Positions 1-5,288 of a stretch of DNA of 5,288 nt are shown here, piece by piece. Source of the stretch: Mariprofundus sp. (GTDB taxonomy: Bacteria; Pseudomonadota; Zetaproteobacteria; Mariprofundales; Mariprofundaceae); assembly GCA_021772845.1 (NCBI GenBank), contig JAJFLF010000294.1:1-5288 (forward strand), written 5' to 3'. The translations under genes and the position numbers were made by a program. The notes under the pieces are model-generated. The model did no database searches, was not told where the DNA came from, and saw nothing but the letters and a program-made list of their open reading frames with translations. Position 1 is the first letter of the stretch; every line of letters begins with the position of its first letter.

Positions 1-212
1 GGCAATTCCCACCGCAGTCCGCATATAATCAAATAGTTGCGGGCCAATCAGGATCACATAAATATATGCAACTGCATCAAGTGCAATTGGCCCGTTAAAA
101 CGAGATAAAAAGGGGATTTATGCGAAGCCCTTATCACACAGAAGAATCATCTCGTAAGCTGCCCGCCTGATAGTGCGTTATTGGTAAAGGTTGTTTTTAG
201 ACGTAAAAGGAC
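1..212. other. Left-edge region without a confidently callable gene
   Basis: Two short frames are open to the window edge. On the plus strand, positions 3-98 encode 31 residues ending in QLHQVQLAR and a TAA, possibly the C-terminus of a gene entering from the left. On the minus strand, positions 117-1 encode 39 hydrophobic residues (including YVILIGPQLFDYMRTAVGIA), but with no ATG before codon 32 and no ribosome site. At most one is real, and both lengths are compatible with chance. GGGGATTTATGCGAAGCCC at 112-130 resembles in style the terminal repeat of some IS elements, but no second end is in the window. No intrinsic terminator was found after the stop at 213. Confidence 0.4.
40..94. repeat. 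9-bp perfect inverted repeat with 37-bp spacer
   Basis: CGGGCCAAT at 40-48 is the exact reverse complement of ATTGGCCCG at 86-94. The spacer holds a smaller palindrome, ATGCA-AC-TGCAT (66-77). Neither strand shows a T-run right after it, so it is not a standard terminator. A transcript could form a long-loop hairpin, or the arms may bind a protein. It lies about 120 bp downstream of the motor-like pair. Confidence 0.5.
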
Positions 213-959
213 TCATTCAAAAAAGGATCGGGTAGGAGGCACACGTGCAGCAGCATTCCGTTCTTCACGCTCTCTCTGCTCTCTTGCTTCTCTCTCTTTT
301 CTGATTTCCTCTTCCCCCATTTTGAAACAGTAGACGTTGTTGGCTCGCAATTGCTCCAATTCAGCCATATCCCGGCTGATCTTTCGCTCACGCTCCGTGA
401 ATTCTTTTCGCTGCTCTGCAAGTTTATCTGCCAACGTTTTGCTTCTATTCTTAAATCTAGCCCGACTATTTTCCAACATGGTTTTCTTCAAATTCAACTT
501 AATCTGATTTAATTTCCAGACTTGCTTTTCATCCAACACTGCAACCAAAGACTCTTTGGTCGCATCCAGCTCTGAGTTCAACAACATATTAGCTTTTTCA
601 CTATTGCTCAAAAGAACCACCGTTCGGCGATGCTCTTCCTGGGCTTTGCGATGCTTTTCGGCGGCACTAAGCATCTGCATCTGCATCTGATTCAACTCAC
701 CCTCAAGCCCCATCATATGCGCATTAAGCTCTTCATTGATATCAGTCATCACCTTCACTTCAGCTTCCGCTGCTTTTCTCAATTCAACAGCAGTAGCAAG
801 CTGATCCAACAACCCCATGTTTTTAGCCAGCAGTGACAGCATTGTCATGATAAAGATAAGCACGATCACCGTCATGATGTCGGTAAAACCTGGCCAAAAA
901 TTTGCGTCATCAGAATCAGCGCTATTAATTCTCAGGTCAATAAATCCATTTTGCTGCAT
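213..959 (-). CDS. MotB/ExbD/ZorB-like single-helix motor subunit with long coiled coil, no OmpA domain
   Basis: Encodes 248 aa. Seen: a short acidic N-terminus (1-20), then one membrane helix at about 22-45 opening with FWPGFTDIMT. Asp27 sits where the ion-carrying aspartate lies in MotB (Asp32), TolR and ExbD. From about residue 50 to 235 the protein is nearly continuous charged helix or coiled coil, broken around 205-215 (ANNVYCFKMG), where its only cysteine, Cys211, lies. Residues 216-234 are an Arg/Glu-rich single-helix-like stretch, and the protein ends in RVPPTRSFFE. No OmpA/MotB peptidoglycan-binding domain is visible, and none appears in other frames downstream, so this does not look like a frameshifted gene. 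The start is supported by GGGAG 8 nt upstream and by the 3-bp gap after the channel gene, which implies translational coupling and a fixed stoichiometry. Inference: a dimer sits in the channel pentamer and sends a long coiled coil into the periplasm. Its biological role is not assigned. Confidence 0.78.
   Translation of the reverse strand: MQQNGFIDLRINSADSDDANFWPGFTDIMTVIVLIFIMTMLSLLAKNMGLLDQLATAVELRKAAEAEVKVMTDINEELNAHMMGLEGELNQMQMQMLSAAEKHRKAQEEHRRTVVLLSNSEKANMLLNSELDATKESLVAVLDEKQVWKLNQIKLNLKKTMLENSRARFKNRSKTLADKLAEQRKEFTERERKISRDMAELEQLRANNVYCFKMGEEEIRKEREAREQREREERNAAARVPPTRSFFE
672..689 (-). repeat. Three perfect CATCTG hexamers inside the MotB-like gene
   Basis: The plus strand reads catctg three times in a row, encoding Gln-Met-Gln-Met-Gln-Met (residues 91-96) in the coiled coil. 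Slippage would stay in frame. Confidence 0.9.
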
Positions 960-962
960 GGT

Positions 963-1949
963 TTATGCTCCCGGCAATCTGAATCCATCTTTCAAAATCA
1001 AAGAAAGCTCAGCCAACTGCTTCTTGGACTCTTCATGTTGTTGCTGCGCCTGTGCAACAACCTCTTCATGCTGCTGCTGCACTTGGGCAACTGCCTCTTG
1101 ATGCAACTGATTGGCGTGCATGCGCTCCTGTTGCAGCCCCTCCTGCATATCGGAAAAGTTAAGTAGACTGATTTTCTCATTAATCGTTTGCAGCAGGCGC
1201 TGCGCCTGACCAACCATATCTCCCGCATGCTGAGAAATAGACTCTTCAGAAAGCTGGTAGACAGGCATGAGGAAAGTCGACGTCAGCTCTTCAACTCGCC
1301 CTAAAAAACGTGTCTGAAGGTTCTGAATAGCAGACAGGAAGTATGCCAACACCAAATAACAGAGAATCGCACTCATAGTGGTTGATAGTGCCGTCGACAT
1401 ACCGTGAATAACCAAGCCCATACCGCCTGTAGAGGAAGTATCTTCCAGCATATCACCAGCACCCAGCAGTGCAATGGAGAGAGAAACAATGGTACCCAGT
1501 ACCCCACACAAAATCAGAATATTGTGCAGAAAACGAACCGTGCCCGTACGCGTACTCTCTTCAGCCAGCAACGTGGATGCTATGGCCTGATGAGGGATAG
1601 GATCCCGCTTCACGCGCATCTGATGCATCAGTCGAATTCGGTTTGCAATAATTGATTTTGAATCAACACCTTCAAGGAAATGTTCAGGGCCAAGATCTCG
1701 GTTGCGCTGGAACTGAGCCAATGCATCTTCTTCGCCACGATAACCAATCAAAATACCAACAACGCGATACATTCCGAAGAAAAACAGAATAAAGATAAAT
1801 GCATTGATGATATAACCAACTGACGTTTGCTGATTAGAGAAATAAATCATCATCAGTGTGTCTGAAAAAACGATGCCCAGCACTACTGCCGCTACTCCAA
1901 CCAATGCCACTCGCTTCAAAATAGTCCTGCCGCGTTCTAATTCCTGCAT
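963..1949 (-). CDS. MotA/TolQ/ExbB-family proton-channel subunit, ZorA/MotA-like topology
   Basis: Encodes 328 aa. Seen: four hydrophobic segments at about residues 13-37, 44-70, 140-165 and 184-208, with a ~70-residue hydrophilic loop between the second and third. This spacing matches MotA/ZorA (four helices) better than ExbB/TolQ (three). The third helix carries GVLGTIVSLSIALL (149-162), the family's 'GLLGTV' signature. The fourth carries GMSTALSTTMSAIL (183-196), with the small and Ser/Thr residues that line the ion path in this superfamily. The cytoplasmic tail (209-328) is a predicted coiled coil rich in Gln, Glu and His. It includes two near-identical 11-residue repeats (286-296 and 297-307, core QQQHEE) and is far shorter than the tail of typical ZorA. 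The start is supported by GGGGGA 5 nt upstream and by an in-frame stop just before it. Its partner gene begins 3 bp after its stop. Inference: it forms a pentameric inner-membrane channel around a dimer of the next protein, driven by proton or sodium flow. The process powered is unknown; flagellar, Tol, Ton, gliding and Zorya-type roles are all possible. Confidence 0.82.
   Translation of the reverse strand: MQELERGRTILKRVALVGVAAVVLGIVFSDTLMMIYFSNQQTSVGYIINAFIFILFFFGMYRVVGILIGYRGEEDALAQFQRNRDLGPEHFLEGVDSKSIIANRIRLMHQMRVKRDPIPHQAIASTLLAEESTRTGTVRFLHNILILCGVLGTIVSLSIALLGAGDMLEDTSSTGGMGLVIHGMSTALSTTMSAILCYLVLAYFLSAIQNLQTRFLGRVEELTSTFLMPVYQLSEESISQHAGDMVGQAQRLLQTINEKISLLNFSDMQEGLQQERMHANQLHQEAVAQVQQQHEEVVAQAQQQHEESKKQLAELSLILKDGFRLPGA
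968..972 (-). promoter_or_regulatory. Ribosome binding site of the MotB-like gene
   Basis: GGGAG on the minus strand lies inside the last codons of the channel gene, 8 nt before the ATG at 959. The stop of the first gene and the start of the second are 3 bp apart, so terminating ribosomes can readily restart. Confidence 0.7.
1029..1094 (-). repeat. Two 33-bp tandem repeats inside the MotA-like gene
   Basis: Units 1029-1061 and 1062-1094 are near-identical (both begin ctcttcatg on the plus strand). A degenerate third copy starts at 1095 (ctcttgatgc). They encode the 11-residue units VVAQAQQQHEE and AVAQVQQQHEE of the C-terminal tail. The 11-residue period fits a hendecad coiled coil, so copy-number change would lengthen or shorten the helix in frame. 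Confidence 0.85.
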
Positions 1950-2109
1950 ATCAATCCCCCATCACACCCTATACATAGCACAATAAACCAATTTTGGATA
2001 CCATTAATTACTTAAAATATTAATCGTCACCTAAACGGCACCCCAAAGTACCACAAGGTGGCTAAGATAGTACAATACTCCGACTTGGCAATAAAATACA
2101 AGCACTCTC
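1950..2109 (-). promoter_or_regulatory. 160-bp gap after proA with weak promoter-like elements for the motor-like pair
   Basis: No gene is seen here. Two weak minus-strand sigma70-like candidates exist. One is TTGCCA (2091-2086), a 16-nt spacer and TATCTT (2069-2064). The other is an extended -10-like TGCTATGTAT (1980-1971) without a good -35, which would give a leader of only about 15 nt holding the ribosome site. An AT-rich block (about 1998-2023) lies between them. A small palindrome, CCAATTTTGG with CCAA/TTGG arms, lies at 1988-1997 and could be an operator. A 4-bp hairpin at 2051-2061 has no T-run, so no intrinsic terminator is called for proA and read-through into the motor-like genes remains possible. 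Confidence 0.35.
1955..1960 (-). promoter_or_regulatory. Ribosome binding site of the MotA-like gene
   Basis: GGGGGA on the minus strand lies 5 nt before the ATG at 1949. Because the upstream frame is closed by a TGA within a few codons, this site fixes the start. Confidence 0.65.
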
Positions 2110-3372
2110 CTATTGTCGAATCTGCCCACTACCAAGTACGATCCACTTCTGCGTGGTCAACCCTTCCAGACCAACGGGCCCACGCACATGCAATCGATCT
2201 GTTGAGATGCCAATTTCGGCCCCCAAACCATATTCAAAACCATCCGCAAAACGGGTACTGGCATTCCACATGACAGACGATGAATCCACCTCACGCAAAA
2301 AGCGCTGACCGACATCATAGCTCCTGGTAACAATACTTTCTGTATGGCCGGAACTGAACCTCGCAATATGATCAACCGCTTCTTCAAAATCATCCACCAC
2401 ACGCACAGACAAGATGGGGGACAAATATTCCATCGACCAGTCAGCCTCAGTCGCCGGGCGCACATCCAAACCCTCGGCCAAGGCACGTGTTTTATCACAG
2501 CCGCGCACTTCCACACCCTTATCCAACATCGCCTGTACTATACCTGGCACCAGCGCTGCTGAATCCTGATGAATCAACAGTGTTTCCATCGCATTGCATA
2601 CGCCATAACGATGGGTTTTTGCATTTACGGCGATAGCCAGTGCCATCTCTGCATTCGCATCCGCATCAATATAGACATGACATATACCATCGAGATGTTT
2701 AATCACAGGCACACGCGATTCTGCAGACACCCGTTCAATCAATGATTTCCCACCGCGAGGTATAATCACATCAACATATTCTTCGCTCTTCAGCAAAGCA
2801 CCAACCAGAGCGCGATCGGTAGAGTCAATCAATTGCACAGCATTTTGTGGCAATCCGGAATCCACCAATGCACGCCGCAAACAGGCAGCAATAGCACGAT
2901 TGGAATGAATGGCTTCAGAGCCACCACGCAAAATAGCAGCGTTACCTGACTTCAAACAGAGAGCCGCAGCATCAGCAGTCACATTAGGTCGTGATTCGTA
3001 AATAATACCAATCACCCCAAGTGGTACACGCATATGGCCAACCTGAATACCGGAAGGACGGAAACTCATATTATCAATTGCCCCGACAGGATCGGGCAAT
3101 GCTGCAACTTGCTCTAAACCTTCAGCCATCGCATCTACGCGCTCACCGTTGAGCAACAAACGATCCTTCAATGCAGCGTCCAGATTACTTTCTTCAGCAG
3201 CCTGCATATCCATAGCATTGGCTGCTAAAATTTCCTGCATATCGCGACGAATGACTGCCGCAGCAAGCACTAGCGCATCATTTTTAGCGCAGGTATCGGC
3301 CACGCGCATGGATTTAGCTGCTTCTTTGGCATGTTTACCCAGTGCTTTCATGATTGTTGCTGCATCTGCCAT
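2110..3372 (-). CDS. proA: Gamma-glutamyl phosphate reductase (glutamate-5-semialdehyde dehydrogenase)
   Basis: Encodes 420 aa, matching the full family length (about 417). It reduces gamma-glutamyl phosphate with NADPH to glutamate-5-semialdehyde, which cyclises and is then reduced to proline by ProC (not in this window). It belongs to the aldehyde dehydrogenase superfamily. Visible landmarks are VPLGVIGIIYESRPNVT at 116-132, LRGGSEA at 148-154 (nucleotide binding), HLDGICHVYID at 226-236, the catalytic cysteine Cys259 in RYGVCNAMETLL, ARFSSGHTE at 337-345, and the C-terminal blocks DGFEYGLGAEIGIS (377-390) and HVRGPVGLEGLTTQKW (395-410). The start is fixed by a good Shine-Dalgarno (GAGGGAG) upstream of ATG. 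No frameshift or missing catalytic residue is seen. It is the last gene of the obgE-proB-proA run. The gene after it on the same strand starts 160 bp away and is unrelated in function. Confidence 0.98.
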   Translation of the reverse strand: MADAATIMKALGKHAKEAAKSMRVADTCAKNDALVLAAAVIRRDMQEILAANAMDMQAAEESNLDAALKDRLLLNGERVDAMAEGLEQVAALPDPVGAIDNMSFRPSGIQVGHMRVPLGVIGIIYESRPNVTADAAALCLKSGNAAILRGGSEAIHSNRAIAACLRRALVDSGLPQNAVQLIDSTDRALVGALLKSEEYVDVIIPRGGKSLIERVSAESRVPVIKHLDGICHVYIDADANAEMALAIAVNAKTHRYGVCNAMETLLIHQDSAALVPGIVQAMLDKGVEVRGCDKTRALAEGLDVRPATEADWSMEYLSPILSVRVVDDFEEAVDHIARFSSGHTESIVTRSYDVGQRFLREVDSSSVMWNASTRFADGFEYGLGAEIGISTDRLHVRGPVGLEGLTTQKWIVLGSGQIRQ

Positions 3373-3378
3373 CTTCTA

Positions 3379-3386
3379 CTCCCTCG
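3379..3386 (-). promoter_or_regulatory. Ribosome binding site of proA
   Basis: CGAGGGAG on the minus strand overlies the proB-proA gap (and the stretch just after the proB stop), with GGGAG 6 nt before the proA ATG at 3372. It is stronger than the site in front of proB and selects the first ATG over a second in-frame ATG seven codons later. Confidence 0.75.
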
Positions 3387-3388
3387 TT

Positions 3389-4522
3389 TTATTCATTGCT
3401 GTATACCACCAGATTATCCCGATGAATCACCGATGAAAAATCATGGAATCCCAGAATCGATTCAATCTCATCACTGGCATGCCCCATAATCAGGCGCATC
3501 TCTTCAGCCGTGTAGTTACATAAACCCTTCGCGACAATACCGTCAGCATAGATAAGCTCAACACAATCACCCTTATCAAACACACCGTCTACGGCTGTAA
3601 TACCGACAGGTAACAGACTACTGCCATTCTCCAATAAAGCCTTAGCTGCTCCGGCATCAATATGAATCTGGCCCCCAGCTTTCAGCACTGCTCTAATCCA
3701 GTGCTTACGATGGGTTTGCCTGTCTTCGCCACAGATGAACAACGTACCCACATCGTCACCAGCCAATAGTCGCGTTAAACTGCCTTTCTCTTTACCACTG
3801 ATAATGGCTGCCGCCACACCAACCCGGGTTGCAACACTTGCCGCCGACAATTTACTCGCCATTCCCCCAGTACCAAAAGAAGAACCCGCATCACCGGCCA
3901 TTGCAATATGTTCATCCGTTAAATCTGTGATCATACTGATGCGATTTGCATCCGCATATTTCGTTGGGTTTTTATCATAAAGCCCTGCAACATCGGTCAT
4001 CATCACCACCAAATCTGCATCTACCACCCGCGCCACCAAAGCGCCCAAGCTGTCATTATCACCAAATTTAATCTCGGCTACCACCACCGTATCGTTTTCA
4101 TTCACTATCGGCACAACGCCGGCTGCAAAGAGCGTTTCACTGGTATTACTGGCATTGATATATCGACGACGGTTTCTAAGGTCATCCTTGGTCAATAACA
4201 TTTGCGCCACACCGATATCATGCCGCTCAAAAGCCTGGCCATAAGCATTCATCAGCGTTGGCTGCCCAACGGCTGCCGCAGCCTGTTTCTCATGCACAGA
4301 CAGCGCACGATCAAGCCATTCCAATTGCACACGCCCAAGTGCCACTGAACCCGATGTCACAATTACCACCTGCACACCAGCAGCCATCAAAACCACAACC
4401 TCATCAACCAGATGATCAATCACATCCTGGCGAACACCACTATCGGCATCCGCCAACAATGAGCTGCCAATTTTCACCACTACGCGGCGACAGCGACTAA
4501 GATCTACCCTCGTTTGAATCAT
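3389..4522 (-). CDS. proB: Glutamate 5-kinase with PUA domain
   Basis: Encodes 377 aa, close to the 367-372 aa usual for the PUA-containing form. It phosphorylates L-glutamate with ATP to gamma-glutamyl phosphate, the first and usually proline-inhibited step of proline synthesis in the cytoplasm. The amino-acid kinase domain spans about residues 12-260. Visible motifs are VVVKIGSSLL with Lys17, VTSG at 55-58, VNENDTV at 140-146, FGDNDSLGAL from 153, MTDVAGLY at 175-182 and GTGGMASK at 217-224 (phosphate-binding loop and lysine). The PUA domain occupies about 285-365 (GSSLLPVGI, then HRDNLVVY). The start is set at the ATG of MIQTRVDL, 10 bp after the obgE stop. The frame is open further upstream to 4591, but that would overlap the obgE 3' end and add a lysine-rich segment untypical of ProB. 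proA follows after 16 bp, so the two enzymes are probably co-translated and may channel the labile intermediate. Confidence 0.97.
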   Translation of the reverse strand: MIQTRVDLSRCRRVVVKIGSSLLADADSGVRQDVIDHLVDEVVVLMAAGVQVVIVTSGSVALGRVQLEWLDRALSVHEKQAAAAVGQPTLMNAYGQAFERHDIGVAQMLLTKDDLRNRRRYINASNTSETLFAAGVVPIVNENDTVVVAEIKFGDNDSLGALVARVVDADLVVMMTDVAGLYDKNPTKYADANRISMITDLTDEHIAMAGDAGSSFGTGGMASKLSAASVATRVGVAAAIISGKEKGSLTRLLAGDDVGTLFICGEDRQTHRKHWIRAVLKAGGQIHIDAGAAKALLENGSSLLPVGITAVDGVFDKGDCVELIYADGIVAKGLCNYTAEEMRLIMGHASDEIESILGFHDFSSVIHRDNLVVYSNE

Positions 4523-4532
4523 AACGTATCTT

Positions 4533-5288
4533 TTAAACCTCTTGTTTGCCTTTTTCTTTTGCCAATTGGCGCATCTCCAGCACCCGTTCATAAACTTTAT
4601 GAAGTAACATTTTTACACCATCACCACTCACTGCGGAGACAATAAACACAGGAAGGCCTTTTTCTTTAACCGCAGCCAAGGCCTCTTCTTTTTCTTCATC
4701 GAGCAATGCGTCGGACTTATTTAACACCAATATGCGCGGCTTATTCCATAAGGTGTCGCCATAACCTTTGAGCTCAGCTTCGATTTCTTTAATTTGATTC
4801 GCCACACTTTTGCCATCTTCGCAACAAGCATCAACCAGATGAAGCAGCACAGCTGTACGCTCAATATGACGCAAAAAACGCGTCCCTAAACCGCGGCCTT
4901 CATGTGCCCCTTCGATCAAACCTGGAATATCAGCAACCACAAAACCGTCACCATCATCCATAAACACCTGCCCCAGTTTTGGTTTCAGCGTTGTAAATGG
5001 ATAGTCAGCAATTTTAGGGCGCGCGTTCGAAATACGGGCAAGCAATGTTGATTTACCTGCATTTGGCAAACCAAGCAGTCCAACATCGGCCATCAATTTT
5101 AACTCAAGGTGACGAATACCCTGCTCGCCTTCTGTACCTGATTGCGAATAACGCGGTGCACGGTTAGTACTGGTAGCAAAACGCGCATTACCCATGCCGC
5201 CTTCACCACCACGCGCAAGAATATAGGATTCACCTTCTTCAGACAGATCAACTAAAAGATTACCATCTTCATCACGCACGATGGTACC
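4533..5288 (-). CDS. obgE: Obg family ribosome-associated GTPase (5' end outside window)
   Basis: Partial gene: 251 codons are visible and the reading frame is still open at the right edge, so roughly the first 90-100 residues of the glycine-rich Obg fold lie outside. The visible part starts near the end of that fold (ARGGEGGMGNARF). The G domain follows: G1 GLPNAGKST at visible residues 73-81, switch I DYPFTT at 95-100, G3 DIPGLIEG from 120, G4 NKSD at 190-193 and G5 SAVSGDG at about 208. These are the standard Obg/CgtA signatures. Family knowledge: Obg binds GTP/GDP, associates with the 50S subunit, and links ribosome assembly to growth and stress responses. The protein ends soon after the G domain in a short lysine-rich tail (KEKGKQEV), with no OCT domain and no long acidic extension. 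It is first in a tight run with proB and proA, a common neighbourhood. The GTG at 5279 lies inside the gene and is not the start. Confidence 0.97.
   Translation of the reverse strand, partial: GTIVRDEDGNLLVDLSEEGESYILARGGEGGMGNARFATSTNRAPRYSQSGTEGEQGIRHLELKLMADVGLLGLPNAGKSTLLARISNARPKIADYPFTTLKPKLGQVFMDDGDGFVVADIPGLIEGAHEGRGLGTRFLRHIERTAVLLHLVDACCEDGKSVANQIKEIEAELKGYGDTLWNKPRILVLNKSDALLDEEKEEALAAVKEKGLPVFIVSAVSGDGVKMLLHKVYERVLEMRQLAKEKGKQEV
4538..4542 (-). promoter_or_regulatory. Distant weak ribosome binding site of proB
   Basis: AGAGG on the minus strand sits in the last codons of obgE, 15 nt before the proB ATG at 4522. That is too far for an ordinary Shine-Dalgarno. No better site lies nearer, so proB translation probably relies on coupling to obgE. 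Confidence 0.35.

Noticed and set aside
120..170. A 16-residue plus-strand ORF preceded by AAGGGG
   Set aside because: The spacer is only 4 nt, the peptide has no recognisable features, and the SD-like bases are part of a candidate IS-end sequence.
159..173. An ABC-transporter signature (LSGGQ) in a minus-strand frame
   Set aside because: The frame closes with TGA a few codons later and there is no Walker motif or other ABC sequence around it; chance match.
630..1166. Plus-strand open frames opposite the motor-like genes
   Set aside because: They are Cys/Leu/His-rich antisense readings of the coiled-coil codons, without ribosome sites or recognisable domains.
213..1949. A complete Zorya defence system
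   Set aside because: Only a ZorAB-like pair is present. The tail of the A protein is short, the B protein lacks the OmpA domain, and no ZorC, ZorD or ZorE is in the window.
2051..2061. Hairpin CCACAAGGTGG as a proA terminator
   Set aside because: The stem is only 4 bp and no T-run follows on the minus strand.
4523..4591. An upstream start that would extend ProB by 23 residues
   Set aside because: The extension overlaps the obgE coding end, is lysine-rich and has no counterpart in ProB; the ATG at 4522 gives the usual family length.
5283..5288. GGTACC palindrome at the exact right end
   Set aside because: It codes for Gly-Thr in obgE; its position at the edge says nothing biological.

Overview
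The window holds five genes, all on the minus strand, so transcription runs from high to low coordinates. GC content looks moderate. The obgE-proB-proA order, the protein sequences and the Shine-Dalgarno sites point to a Gram-negative bacterium of the Pseudomonadota. A gamma- or zetaproteobacterium-like lineage is my best guess, but this rests on general resemblance and not on any search.

Right part (2110-5288): the 3' two-thirds of obgE (ribosome-associated GTPase) is followed 10 bp later by proB (glutamate 5-kinase with a C-terminal PUA domain) and 16 bp after that by proA (gamma-glutamyl phosphate reductase). ProB and ProA catalyse the first two steps of proline synthesis from glutamate. 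The tight spacing indicates one transcription unit. All expected catalytic motifs are present.

Middle (1950-2109): a 160-bp, partly AT-rich gap without a gene. It has weak promoter-like elements on the minus strand and no convincing terminator after proA.

Left part (213-1949): a two-gene unit, separated by only 3 bp, encodes an ion-driven motor-like pair. The first protein (328 aa) has MotA/ZorA-like topology: four membrane segments, a TolQ/ExbB/MotA channel signature and a short coiled-coil tail with an 11-residue tandem repeat. The second (248 aa) has a MotB/ExbD/ZorB-type N-terminal membrane helix with the expected aspartate. Its remaining ~200 residues are almost entirely charged coiled coil, with no OmpA-type peptidoglycan-binding domain. 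This looks like a stator or rotary-type proton-channel complex of unassigned purpose and is the most interesting part of the window.

Left edge (1-212): no gene can be called with confidence. It holds a 9-bp perfect inverted repeat and short open frames that run off the window edge on both strands.
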